From Clostridia bacterium (lineage in GTDB: Bacteria > Bacillota > Clostridia > TANB77 > CAG-508), in contig CAAGEF010000234.1 of NCBI GenBank assembly GCA_900768805.1, forward strand, positions 1 to 11,200: a stretch of DNA of 11,200 nucleotides, written 5' to 3'. Both the position numbers and the translations under genes were made by a program. This document shows, piece after piece, positions 1 through 7,901 of this stretch (the stretch's first letter is position 1; every line of letters starts with the position of its first letter). The notes beneath the pieces are model-generated. The model saw nothing but the letters and a program-made list of their open reading frames with translations, did not search any database and had not been told where the DNA came from.

Positions 1-21
1 TAAATACTTTAAAAACAAATA

Positions 22-50
22 TTGAAAAGATTTTTTTGTTATGGTATAAT
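22..50 (+). promoter_or_regulatory. Sigma-A promoter of galE operon
   Basis: A -35 box TTGAAA (22-27) and a perfect -10 box TATAAT (45-50) are separated by exactly 17 bases. TG at 42-43 adds an extended -10 element. Transcription should start near 57, leaving a leader of about 25 bases before the GTG start of galE. This is the best promoter match in the window and probably drives galE and the following glycosyltransferase. Confidence 0.85.
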
Positions 51-82
51 ATAGCAAAATTAGAGAAAGAAGGAATTGTTAA

Positions 83-1087
83 GTGAAAATATTAGTAACT
101 GGTGGTTTGGGGTTTATAGGATCACATACTTGTGTGGAATTATTAAATGAAGGTCATGAAGTAGTTGTTGTTGATAATTTGAATAATAGTAAAGAAGATG
201 TTTTTGATAAAATAAAAGAGATTACAAATAGTGATAAAATAAAATTATATGTAGAAGATGTAAGAAATAAAGAAAAATTAAATAAAATTTTTGATGAAAA
301 TCAAATAGAGTTAGTAATTCATTTTGCAGGTTATAAGGCTGTTGGAGAATCTGTTAAAAATCCTGTTATGTATTATGAAAATAATTTAGGATCTACTAAT
401 ATTTTACTTCAATGTATGATGGAACATAATGTTAAGAAAATAATATTTAGTTCTACTGCTACTGTTTATGGAGTCCCTAAAAGTAGTCCTATAAGCGAGG
501 ACTTTTCGGTTGGTGCTACTACTAATCCTTATGCTACTACTAAATTTATGATAGAGAGAATTTTAAATGATTTATATATATCAGATAACGAATGGGGAAT
601 TGCAATTTTAAGATATTTTAATCCAATTGGAGCTCATAAAAGTGGGTTGATTGGGGAAAATCCAAATGGTATTCCAAATAATTTAATGCCATATATATTA
701 AAAGTTGCATCAGGAGAATTACCAAAACTTAATGTGTTTGGAAATGATTATAAAACCCATGATGGTACTGGGGTTAGAGATTACATACATGTTGTTGATT
801 TGGCTAAAGGTCATGTTAAAGCGATTAATAAAATAGCAAATGAAACTGGAGTTAAAACTTATAATTTAGGTACAGGAATCGGATATAGTGTTTTAGATAT
901 TGTTAATAATTTCAATAAAGCAAATAATTTAAATATTCCTTATGAAATTACAGATAGAAGACCGGGAGATATTGATGAAATGTTTTCGAATCCAGGTAAA
1001 GCTAAAGAGGAACTTGGTTGGATTGCTGAAATGGGAATTGAAGAAATGTGTAGAGATTCTTGGAATTTCAAAAAAAACAATATGTAA
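83..1087 (+). CDS. galE: UDP-glucose 4-epimerase GalE
   Basis: Interconverts UDP-glucose and UDP-galactose in the cytoplasm with bound NAD, supplying galactosyl donors for surface polysaccharide or taking part in galactose catabolism. The 334-residue length is normal for GalE. An N-terminal Rossmann motif TGGLGFIGSH (residues 6-15) binds NAD. The short-chain dehydrogenase catalytic set is present: S124 in FSSTATVYG, and Y150 with K154 in YATTK. C-terminal family signatures RDYIHVVDLA (232-241) and RRPGD (292-296) are clear. The start is GTG with an AAGG ribosome site about 9 bases upstream. The residue aligning with E. coli Tyr299, which gates UDP-GlcNAc use, appears to be Met300. The gap to the next gene is 22 bases, so the two are probably one operon. 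The family call is secure; strict UDP-Glc/UDP-Gal specificity is not. Confidence 0.95.
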   Translation: MKILVTGGLGFIGSHTCVELLNEGHEVVVVDNLNNSKEDVFDKIKEITNSDKIKLYVEDVRNKEKLNKIFDENQIELVIHFAGYKAVGESVKNPVMYYENNLGSTNILLQCMMEHNVKKIIFSSTATVYGVPKSSPISEDFSVGATTNPYATTKFMIERILNDLYISDNEWGIAILRYFNPIGAHKSGLIGENPNGIPNNLMPYILKVASGELPKLNVFGNDYKTHDGTGVRDYIHVVDLAKGHVKAINKIANETGVKTYNLGTGIGYSVLDIVNNFNKANNLNIPYEITDRRPGDIDEMFSNPGKAKEELGWIAEMGIEEMCRDSWNFKKNNM

Positions 1088-1109
1088 TTAAAAATAAAGG
1101 AAATTAAAA

Positions 1110-1997
1110 ATGAAAACCGCTATAATTGTTTTAAATTATAATTCAGAAAAAGAAACAGAAGAATATGTTAATAAAATTAAAGAATATAATATATTAGATA
1201 AAATAATAGTAGTAGATAATATGTCTACTACTATTGGTGCTTATGAAAATTTAAAAAAATTAGAGAACGAAAAAATAAGTGTTGTAAGAACTGAAAAAAA
1301 TGGTGGGTATTCTTATGGAAATAATTATGGAATACATTATTTAGAATCTTTTAATGAAAAATATGATAATATAATTATTTCAAATGCAGATATTGATGTT
1401 GAAGAAAATGCTATCAAAGAATGTATAGAGGTTTTAAATTCAGAACCTAAAATAGGCGTTGTAGCTCCTAGAATGTATAATATCGATAATAAGCCTGCTA
1501 GAAGAAGCTCTTGGAAAATTAGAACTTTTAAAGCAGATATTGTTCATTCTACAAGAATATTAGAAGTTTTATTTTTAAAAAAATTATATGGTGGAGAATA
1601 TTCTGAAGAAGAATATAAAAATGATAAATTACAAGTTGAAGCTATTGCTGGATCTTTTTTTGTTATAAAATATGATATTTTGAAAGAAATAAATTATTTT
1701 GATGAAAATGTTTTCCTTTTTTATGAAGAAGATATATTAGCACATAAATTAAAAGCTTTGGATTATAAGGTTTTCAGTTTGAATAATATAAAATTTATTC
1801 ATTATGAAAGTCAAACTATCAAAAAAACTTTTAATTATTTTAAAAAAATGAAACAATTATATAAAAGTAAAATGTATTATCAAAAAGAATATAATAAAAT
1901 AGGATTCTTTAAAATATTACTTTTTAAAGTATTGTATTGTGTAAGATTTATAGAGTTACTTATAGAAGTTCCTATAAGAAAATTATTAAAAAAATAA
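1110..1997 (+). CDS. Family 2 glycosyltransferase (rhamnosyltransferase-like)
   Basis: A GT-A fold inverting glycosyltransferase of 295 residues, probably adding a sugar from a nucleotide donor to a surface polysaccharide or lipid-linked glycan. The N-terminus IIVLNYNS (residues 5-12) and VVDNMST (34-40) are typical of GT2 nucleotide-sugar binding. NADID at 92-96 is the DxD-type metal site. GSFFVI (181-186) followed by FDENVFLFYEEDIL (197-210) is the acceptor and catalytic-base region, with E207/D208 as candidate base, as in WbbL-type rhamnosyltransferases. The basic, aromatic C-terminus (from about 240) may contact the membrane; no clear transmembrane helix is seen. The ATG start has AAAGG about 9 bases upstream. 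It follows galE closely, which supports a polysaccharide role. Donor and acceptor cannot be told from sequence. Confidence 0.88.
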   Translation: MKTAIIVLNYNSEKETEEYVNKIKEYNILDKIIVVDNMSTTIGAYENLKKLENEKISVVRTEKNGGYSYGNNYGIHYLESFNEKYDNIIISNADIDVEENAIKECIEVLNSEPKIGVVAPRMYNIDNKPARRSSWKIRTFKADIVHSTRILEVLFLKKLYGGEYSEEEYKNDKLQVEAIAGSFFVIKYDILKEINYFDENVFLFYEEDILAHKLKALDYKVFSLNNIKFIHYESQTIKKTFNYFKKMKQLYKSKMYYQKEYNKIGFFKILLFKVLYCVRFIELLIEVPIRKLLKK

Positions 1998-2012
1998 ATA
2001 TATAAAATAATT

Positions 2013-2042
2013 TTTACAAAAACTATTTAAAAAAAATATCTT
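2013..2042 (+). promoter_or_regulatory. Possible weak promoter before rlmN
   Basis: TTTACA (2013-2018) and TATCTT (2037-2042) are 18 bases apart in the 87-base gap before the rlmN start. The -35 matches 5 of 6 consensus positions and the -10 only 4 of 6. No terminator separates the glycosyltransferase from rlmN, so read-through is equally possible. The call is tentative because the whole gap is AT-rich. Confidence 0.3.
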
Positions 2043-2073
2043 TTATGATATATAGTATGTAAAATTATTCCTT

Positions 2074-2080
2074 TGGAGGA
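2074..2080 (+). promoter_or_regulatory. Ribosome binding site fixing the rlmN start
   Basis: TGGAGGA lies 4 bases before TTG at 2085. An in-frame TTG at 2073 overlaps this Shine-Dalgarno sequence and so cannot use it. Translation should therefore begin at 2085, four codons later than the longest reading frame. Confidence 0.8.
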
Positions 2081-2084
2081 AATT

Positions 2085-3119
2085 TTGAAAAAAAATATTA
2101 AAAATTACAATTTAGATGAGCTAAAAGAAGAATTAAAAAGTATAGGTGAAAAGCCGTTTAGAGCAGAGCAGATTTTTAAATGGATATATTCTGAAAATGT
2201 ATCTAGTTTTGATGAAATGACTAATCTATCTTTAGATTTAAGAAAAAAAATGAAAGAAAATTATTCTTTAGGGTTATTTAAGATAGAAAAAAAATTAGAA
2301 TCTATAGATGGAACAAAAAAATATTTATTTAATGTTCAAGACGAAGAAAATAATTTAATAGAATCTGTTTTAATGAGTTATCATCATGGATATACAATAT
2401 GTGTGTCTTCACAAATTGGTTGTAAAATGGGATGCAAATTTTGTGCATCTACAGGAATAAAATTTGCTAGAAATTTAGAAAGTGGAGAAATTATAGAACA
2501 ACTTTTAGCAATAGAAAAAGATGCAAATGTTAAAATATCTAATATTGTTTTTATGGGGATTGGAGAACCACTAGACAATTATGATAATGTTATGAATGCT
2601 ATAAAAATAATAAATAATCCAAAAGGATTAAATATAGGAGCAAGGCATATTAGTATTTCTACGAGTGGAATTGTTCCAAAAATTTATAAACTTGCTGATG
2701 AGCATATGCAATGTACATTATCAATTTCTCTTCATAGTAGCAATAATAAAAAGAGAAGTGAAATGATGCCAATAAATAATGCATATCCTATAGAAGAACT
2801 TATGAAAGCTTGTAAATATTATATAGAAAAAACAAATAAAAGAATTTCTTTTGAATATGCACTGGCAAAAGATAGTAATGATAATTTAGAAGATGCAAAA
2901 CAATTAGTAAAATTATTAAAAAATATGCTGGCTCATGTTAATTTAATACCGATAAATAAAATCGAGGATGGAAAATATACCAAAAGTTCTAATGAAAATA
3001 TAATTAAGTTTAGGGACTATCTAAACGATTCTGGAATTGTTGCTACAATTAGAAGAGAATTAGGGTCTGATATAAATGCTGCTTGTGGACAACTTAGAAG
3101 ACAAAATCTGGATGAATAA
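2085..3119 (+). CDS. rlmN: Dual-specificity 23S rRNA/tRNA adenine-C2 methyltransferase RlmN
   Basis: Radical-SAM enzyme that methylates C2 of A2503 in 23S rRNA and, in some species, A37 of certain tRNAs. From the TTG at 2085 the protein has 344 residues, close to the family norm. The [4Fe-4S] motif CKMGCKFC has cysteines at 113, 117 and 120. The two catalytic cysteines are present: C106 in CVSSQIGC (equivalent to E. coli C118) and C334 in AACGQL (equivalent to the methyl-carrying E. coli C355). The SAM-binding GEPLDNYDNV motif and the N-terminal EKPFRAEQIFKWIY substrate domain also fit. RlmN rather than the resistance paralogue Cfr is favoured by the housekeeping context and overall family fit. 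The phosphatase gene follows after 12 bases, so they are probably co-transcribed. Confidence 0.95.
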   Translation: MKKNIKNYNLDELKEELKSIGEKPFRAEQIFKWIYSENVSSFDEMTNLSLDLRKKMKENYSLGLFKIEKKLESIDGTKKYLFNVQDEENNLIESVLMSYHHGYTICVSSQIGCKMGCKFCASTGIKFARNLESGEIIEQLLAIEKDANVKISNIVFMGIGEPLDNYDNVMNAIKIINNPKGLNIGARHISISTSGIVPKIYKLADEHMQCTLSISLHSSNNKKRSEMMPINNAYPIEELMKACKYYIEKTNKRISFEYALAKDSNDNLEDAKQLVKLLKNMLAHVNLIPINKIEDGKYTKSSNENIIKFRDYLNDSGIVATIRRELGSDINAACGQLRRQNLDE

Positions 3120-3131
3120 AGAGGTGAGTAA

Positions 3132-3869
3132 ATGAGGATATTAGCAAAATCGGATGTAGGAAGAGCTAGAGAAACAAATCAAGATTCTTACTATGTATCT
3201 GATATAAATGACGATATAAAATTATTTATTTTAGCAGACGGAATGGGTGGCTACAAAGGTGGAGAAATTGCTAGTAGTCTAGCTGTTGAGAGTGTTAAAA
3301 ATTACATTTGTGTAAATTTTGCCAAAATAGAAAATAAAGAAAAAGATGTTATTTTAAATCTAATCGAAGGAGCAATTGAATATGCTAATAATGTAGTATA
3401 TGAAAAATCAAGAGAAGTTCCTGAATTAAATGAAATGGGTACAACTTTAGAAGTTTGTTTGATTTATGGAAATAAAGTATTTATAGGTCATGTTGGAGAT
3501 AGTAGGGTTTATAGAATTAGAAAAAACATAATACGAAAATTAACAACAGATCATAGTTATGTAGAGAAGTTAGTTAAAGAAGGAAGTATAACAAAAGAAG
3601 AAGCTTATAATCATCCAAAGAAAAATATGTTATTAAAAGCTTTAGGATGTGAGAGCTTGGTTGAACCAGATGTTTTTTATAAAGCTTTTTTGAAAGATGA
3701 TATATTACTTATTTGTTCAGATGGACTAACAAATATGTTAAAAGAACGAGAAATATATGATGTTTTACTTAAAAATCCAGATAAACCAGAAAATGCTTTA
3801 ATAAATAGAGCCAATATTGTTGGAGGATATGATAATATAACAGCAATAATAGTGGATAATTGTGGATAA
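3132..3869 (+). CDS. prpC: PP2C-family Ser/Thr protein phosphatase (PrpC/Stp type)
   Basis: Metal-dependent protein phosphatase that reverses phosphorylation by the PASTA kinase encoded next to it. The 245-residue length is that of the soluble single-domain bacterial class. All core PP2C motifs are in order: RETNQDS (residues 13-19, metal D18), LADGMGG (34-40, metal D36), MGTTLEV (102-108), GHVGDSRVYR (119-128), the flap region LTTDHSYVEKLVKEG (137-151), CSDGL (195-199, D197) and GGYDNIT (231-237, D234). NQD replaces the more common NED in the first motif but keeps the metal ligand. No transmembrane segment is seen. A strong GAGGTGA ribosome site lies 4 bases before ATG. The kinase follows after 37 bases in the same direction, the conserved Firmicutes pairing. 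Confidence 0.94.
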   Translation: MRILAKSDVGRARETNQDSYYVSDINDDIKLFILADGMGGYKGGEIASSLAVESVKNYICVNFAKIENKEKDVILNLIEGAIEYANNVVYEKSREVPELNEMGTTLEVCLIYGNKVFIGHVGDSRVYRIRKNIIRKLTTDHSYVEKLVKEGSITKEEAYNHPKKNMLLKALGCESLVEPDVFYKAFLKDDILLICSDGLTNMLKEREIYDVLLKNPDKPENALINRANIVGGYDNITAIIVDNCG

Positions 3870-3906
3870 AAGTTAATTTAGTTATATAAATTAAGGAGAG
3901 ATAAAA

Positions 3907-5970
3907 ATGAATCTTATAGGAAAATTATTAGGAAATAGGTATGAAATTCTAGAAAAAATTGGAAATGGTGGAATGGCTATAGTATATAAAGCTAAATGTC
4001 ATGTATTAAATAGATTTGTAGCAATAAAAATATTAAAAGATGAATTCACCACTGATAGTGATTTTATTAAAAAATTCAATTCTGAAGCTCAAGCTGCAGC
4101 AAGTCTTACACACCCAAATATTGTTTCGATATTTGATGTAGGATCAGAAGATAATTTATATTATATTGTTATGGAACTTATTCAAGGAAAAACTTTAAAA
4201 GAAATTATAGTAGAAGATGAAAGATTATCTTGGAAATGGTCTACAAATATTGCTATTCAAATTGCATCTGCTTTAGAAACAGCTCACAAAAATGGAATAG
4301 TACATAGAGATATAAAACCACACAACATTATAATAACTGAAGAAGGAAGAGCAAAAGTTACTGATTTTGGTATTGCAAAAGCAGTTTCAAATTCCACAAT
4401 TACTGCATTTGGAACAACAATAGGTTCTGTGCATTATTTTTCACCAGAACATGCAAGAGGTGGATATACTGATGCCAAATCAGATATATATTCTTTAGGT
4501 GTAGTTTTATATGAAATGTTAACAGGAAGAGTTCCTTTTGATGCAGATACTCCTGTATCAGTTGCGTTAAAACAAGTTCAAGAGGAACCTATTGAACCAG
4601 TAGAAATAAATCCAGATATTCCGATTAGCTTAAATAGAATAATTTTAAAAGCTATGCAAAAAGAACCTACTCTTAGATATCAAACAGCTACAGAAATGCT
4701 TAATGATTTAAATATGGCTTTAAAAAGACCAGATGATGATTTTGTAATAGTACGTACAGGAGATTCATCTTCTCCTACACAAAGAATTAATGTAGTTAAA
4801 GAAGCTGAAGAAGATGATGAAGAGGATGAACCAAAATCAAAATTTGGAAGATTCTTAAAAAATCATCCATTTATAAAATTTTTAATGATTATGGCTATAC
4901 TTGCAATAATATTTATAGTGGCATTAGTAATAACAATGTCAGTAATAACTGGTTCTAGACCAGAGCAGGCAGTTCTTCCAAATGTTTCTGGCGCAAATCA
5001 AGCACAAAGAATGACTAAAGAAGCTGCAGAAGAAGCTTTGAAGTCTTTAGGATTTACTAATATAGTAATAGAAGAAGAATATAGCGATGAAGTTGAAGCA
5101 GGTTATGTTATTAAACAAAATCCAGAATATAAAAATGATTATAATTATAATTTATCAGAAAAAATTACTTTAACTGTAAGTAAAGGTGCTAAAAAAATAG
5201 TATTACCAGCAAAAATGATTGGTAAAAATATAGATGAAGTAAAATCAGAATTAGATAAATTAGAAGCTAAATATATTATAACAGAAGAAACTAATGAAGA
5301 AGTAGAAAAAGGAATTGTATTAGAAGTTGATCAAGCAGAAGGAACAGAAATAAGTGCATCAGTACCAGTAAATATTAAAGTAAGTGCTGGAAGTCAATAT
5401 AAAGATGTAACAATGATTTCTGTAATGGGAAAAACAGAAGAGGAAGCAAAATCAGCTTTAAATGGAATTGGAATTAAAGATATCGCTGTTGAATATGATG
5501 AAAATACTTCTAAAACAGATGGTACTGTTTTAACTCAAAGTATTTCTGTTGGAAAGGTAATAAAAGAAAATGAAAAAGTTACAATTGTAATAAATAAACA
5601 TCCAGTTAAATCTACTGTAACGGTAAATCTTAATTTAAAATCGTTGATGAATTATACACCACCAACAGCTCCAGCTACACCACCTACTCAATCTGCTAAT
5701 GAAACTACAAATACAGATAATACATCAAGTAGCACAAATACAACTACTTCAGCTCCAAAAACTCCAGAAATTGAAAAAGCTAAAGTTCGTATTCAAGTAG
5801 GAGATGAAACGATATATTCTGAGACTAAAGAATTAACAACAACTAATATAACAGCAAAATATACTGGAACAGGTGTTAAAGAAATTAAAGTATATGTTGA
5901 TGATGTATTAAAATCTAGTGGAAAAACAGTAGATTTAAGTAAAGGTGATACAACAATAACTATTGAATAA
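3907..5970 (+). CDS. prkC: PASTA-domain Ser/Thr protein kinase (PrkC/PknB/Stk1)
   Basis: Membrane receptor kinase that senses muropeptide or lipid II and regulates wall synthesis, division and, in spore formers, germination. Kinase domain, residues 10-270: glycine loop IGNGGMAIVY, K41 in VAIK, HRDIKPHN (catalytic D135), DFG (153-155), activation loop TTIGSVHYFSPEHARG and SD193IYSLG. All catalytic residues are intact. A juxtamembrane linker (about 275-320) has an acidic run near 299-308. One transmembrane helix lies at about 323-347. Three PASTA repeats follow: about 355-428, 430-496 and 498-566. A Pro/Thr/Ser/Asn-rich linker (584-620) leads to a beta-rich C-terminal domain (626-687), like the Ig-like end of B. 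subtilis PrkC. AAGGAG precedes ATG by 8 bases. The 687-residue length is slightly long for the family. Confidence 0.95.
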   Translation: MNLIGKLLGNRYEILEKIGNGGMAIVYKAKCHVLNRFVAIKILKDEFTTDSDFIKKFNSEAQAAASLTHPNIVSIFDVGSEDNLYYIVMELIQGKTLKEIIVEDERLSWKWSTNIAIQIASALETAHKNGIVHRDIKPHNIIITEEGRAKVTDFGIAKAVSNSTITAFGTTIGSVHYFSPEHARGGYTDAKSDIYSLGVVLYEMLTGRVPFDADTPVSVALKQVQEEPIEPVEINPDIPISLNRIILKAMQKEPTLRYQTATEMLNDLNMALKRPDDDFVIVRTGDSSSPTQRINVVKEAEEDDEEDEPKSKFGRFLKNHPFIKFLMIMAILAIIFIVALVITMSVITGSRPEQAVLPNVSGANQAQRMTKEAAEEALKSLGFTNIVIEEEYSDEVEAGYVIKQNPEYKNDYNYNLSEKITLTVSKGAKKIVLPAKMIGKNIDEVKSELDKLEAKYIITEETNEEVEKGIVLEVDQAEGTEISASVPVNIKVSAGSQYKDVTMISVMGKTEEEAKSALNGIGIKDIAVEYDENTSKTDGTVLTQSISVGKVIKENEKVTIVINKHPVKSTVTVNLNLKSLMNYTPPTAPATPPTQSANETTNTDNTSSSTNTTTSAPKTPEIEKAKVRIQVGDETIYSETKELTTTNITAKYTGTGVKEIKVYVDDVLKSSGKTVDLSKGDTTITIE

Positions 5971-5974
5971 AAAT

Positions 5975-6008
5975 TATTAAACAGGAATTCAAAAGTTCCT
6001 GTTTAATA
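5975..6008 (+). terminator. 13-bp hairpin between kinase and epimerase genes
   Basis: An almost perfect inverted repeat pairs 5975-5987 with 5996-6008 around an 8-base loop. The core is AACAGGAA against TTCCTGTT. No T-run follows on the plus strand, so it is not a classic intrinsic terminator. It may be a weak terminator, a processing or stability element, or an attenuator before rpe. It begins 5 bases after the kinase stop codon. Confidence 0.5.
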
Positions 6009-6039
6009 TTGAGTTAAATATATAAATAAGGAGAAAAAT

Positions 6040-6696
6040 ATGATAGAAATTTCAACATCAGTCCTTTCTTTAAAAGATGATGAAGTTAGAAAATTTTATG
6101 ATTTAGAAGTAGCTGGAACTGATTATTTTCATATTGATGTAATGGATGGAAAATTTGTTGAAGCAGATACGAAAGAAAGAATGCTTGAATATGCAACAAC
6201 ATTAAGTCATATAACAAATATTGGTATGGATGTTCATTTAATGTGTGAGGATATAGAACAACATGTTGATGATTATATAATGCTAGAACCAGATTCTATA
6301 ACATTTCATATAGAAGCTATTAAAAGTAAAGAACAAGCAATGAATATTATAAATGATATAAAATTAAATGGTGTTAAAGTAGGAATTGCATTGAATCCAG
6401 ATACAAAAATAGAAGATTTGTATGAATATTTACCTTATATTCATAAAGTTCTAGTAATGACAGTAGTACCTGGAAAAGGTGGACAAAAATTTATAACTTC
6501 TACAATAAAAAAAATAGAAGAGCTTAAAAAATTCATTCAAGATAATAATTTAGACACAGTGATAGAAGCTGATGGCGGTATTAATAATACAAATATTACT
6601 AGTATCGTAGAGGCAGGTGTAGAAATAGCAGTTGCAGGCACTTATATTATTAAAGCTGAAAATATGAAAGAAGCTATATCTAGTTTAAAAGTATAA
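6040..6696 (+). CDS. rpe: Ribulose-phosphate 3-epimerase
   Basis: TIM-barrel epimerase interconverting ribulose-5-phosphate and xylulose-5-phosphate in the pentose phosphate pathway. Length is 218 residues, normal for the family. Metal ligands are present: H31 and D33 in FHIDVMDG, H66 in DVHLMCE, and D178 in EADGGIN; D33 and D178 are also the acid/base pair. Phosphate-binding GGI and AGTYI follow. Two family signatures differ from the textbook form: STSVLS (residues 5-10) replaces APSILS, and FVEADT replaces FVPNIT. VVPGKGGQ (142-149) replaces VNPGFGGQ. A related epimerase such as allulose-6-phosphate 3-epimerase therefore cannot be excluded, but the position after the PASTA kinase is the conserved place of rpe. 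AAGGAG lies 6 bases before ATG. Confidence 0.88.
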   Translation: MIEISTSVLSLKDDEVRKFYDLEVAGTDYFHIDVMDGKFVEADTKERMLEYATTLSHITNIGMDVHLMCEDIEQHVDDYIMLEPDSITFHIEAIKSKEQAMNIINDIKLNGVKVGIALNPDTKIEDLYEYLPYIHKVLVMTVVPGKGGQKFITSTIKKIEELKKFIQDNNLDTVIEADGGINNTNITSIVEAGVEIAVAGTYIIKAENMKEAISSLKV

Positions 6697-6741
6697 TATA
6701 ATTTTATTTTTATATTATTAAATAAAAAGGGGGATAATATT

Positions 6742-7866
6742 ATGAATTTAAAAAAAGTGTTATTAACATTAGTTATGTTAATAGTTTTGAGTTCAACAAT
6801 CGCTTTCGCAACAGAAACAGCTGAGCCTGTTACAACTTCATTAAATTCAGATTCTAGTTCTAACGAAATACAAATAGAAGAAAATGATTATTTCGTTTGT
6901 GAAGAAAATGCTAATTTAGATGGCGTTAGAGTAATGGGAAACTTATTTATAGTTGCATCAACAGCTCAACTTTCTGATGTACATACAGAGGGGAGTATAT
7001 TTATAGTTACTCAAAATTTGAATATGACAAATGTATTTGCAGAAGGTAGTTTGTATGTAGTTGCAGAAACTGTAGATATAAAAAGTTCGAATTTTAAAAA
7101 TGTTTATACAGTTTCAAAAGATATTAAACTAACTGATAAAACCATGCTTGAAAAGAATTTTTATACAGTTTCTGAAAATTGCGAATATAATGCTACAGTA
7201 AATCAAGATATGGACTTATTGGTTAAAAATATAAATGTAGGTAATGAAGCCATAGTAGCTGGAAATTTAAATATTTCATCATCAACAGAACCAAAAATTC
7301 CAGAAAGTGCAATAATAGAAAAATATAATTTTAATAAAATAACAGATGATGATACAAATGCAGATAAAGGATTCGATATTTCTGCAACTATTACATCAAT
7401 ATTAGCTTATGTATTATCAACAGTTGTTCTTACTGTATTAATTTTAAAAGTTACACCTAAATTTAAAGAGAAATTACAAAATTATCAAGCTAAAAAATTG
7501 GCTATAAACGGATTAATAGGAGCAGGTTTAGTAATATTAATACCAATTATATCAATAATTGCTATGTGTACTTTTATAGGTGTAAGAATTGGAATAGTAG
7601 TATTATTACTATATATAATCGCAATAATGATAGCTACACCAGTAACAAGTATAATAATAGGATTATTAATTGCTAAAAAACAAAATGTAACAGATACGAA
7701 AAAAACTATATTGTTTATAGCAATAGTTTCTTTAATAATATCTATACTAGAAGTTATTCCAGTAATATCAGGTTTAGTTATGGTATTGTGTGGTTTAGTT
7801 GGATTTGGAACAATATTTGTTTTACCATTTTCAAAAAATGCACAAATTGAAAACGAAACTAAATAA
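6742..7866 (+). CDS. Signal-peptide protein with bactofilin-like beta repeats and C-terminal transmembrane bundle
   Basis: I do not recognise a named family member. Of 374 residues, 1-23 form a signal peptide (KK, hydrophobic core, cleavage likely near AFA-TE). Residues about 47-180 contain imperfect repeats of about 19 residues with alternating hydrophobic strands: NLFIVA (67), SIFIVT (85), SLYVVA (103), VYTVSK (121) and FYTVSE (140). This pattern suggests a right-handed beta-helix of the polymer-forming (bactofilin-like) kind. Four or five transmembrane segments follow, at about 216-236, 253-276, 280-310, 321-338 and 340-362. The signal peptide would place the repeats outside the cell, unlike cytoplasmic bactofilins. 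AAGGGGG precedes ATG by 8 bases. The gap after rpe is 45 bases, so the two may be co-transcribed. It sits where Bacillus carries thiN; there is no similarity to ThiN. Role unknown, perhaps envelope organisation. Confidence 0.72.
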   Translation: MNLKKVLLTLVMLIVLSSTIAFATETAEPVTTSLNSDSSSNEIQIEENDYFVCEENANLDGVRVMGNLFIVASTAQLSDVHTEGSIFIVTQNLNMTNVFAEGSLYVVAETVDIKSSNFKNVYTVSKDIKLTDKTMLEKNFYTVSENCEYNATVNQDMDLLVKNINVGNEAIVAGNLNISSSTEPKIPESAIIEKYNFNKITDDDTNADKGFDISATITSILAYVLSTVVLTVLILKVTPKFKEKLQNYQAKKLAINGLIGAGLVILIPIISIIAMCTFIGVRIGIVVLLLYIIAIMIATPVTSIIIGLLIAKKQNVTDTKKTILFIAIVSLIISILEVIPVISGLVMVLCGLVGFGTIFVLPFSKNAQIENETK

Positions 7867-7901
7867 ATAGATACTATTAGCTAGATAAGAATATTTTGTC
7901 C

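Noticed and set aside
2384..2578. Minus-strand open frame of 64 codons
   Set aside because: It lies wholly inside rlmN over the iron-sulphur motif; no ribosome site and no recognisable protein.
6693..6720. AT-only inverted repeat after rpe as a terminator
   Set aside because: Only about 9 A-T pairs, overlapping the stop codon, with no G-C pairs; expected by chance in DNA this AT-rich.
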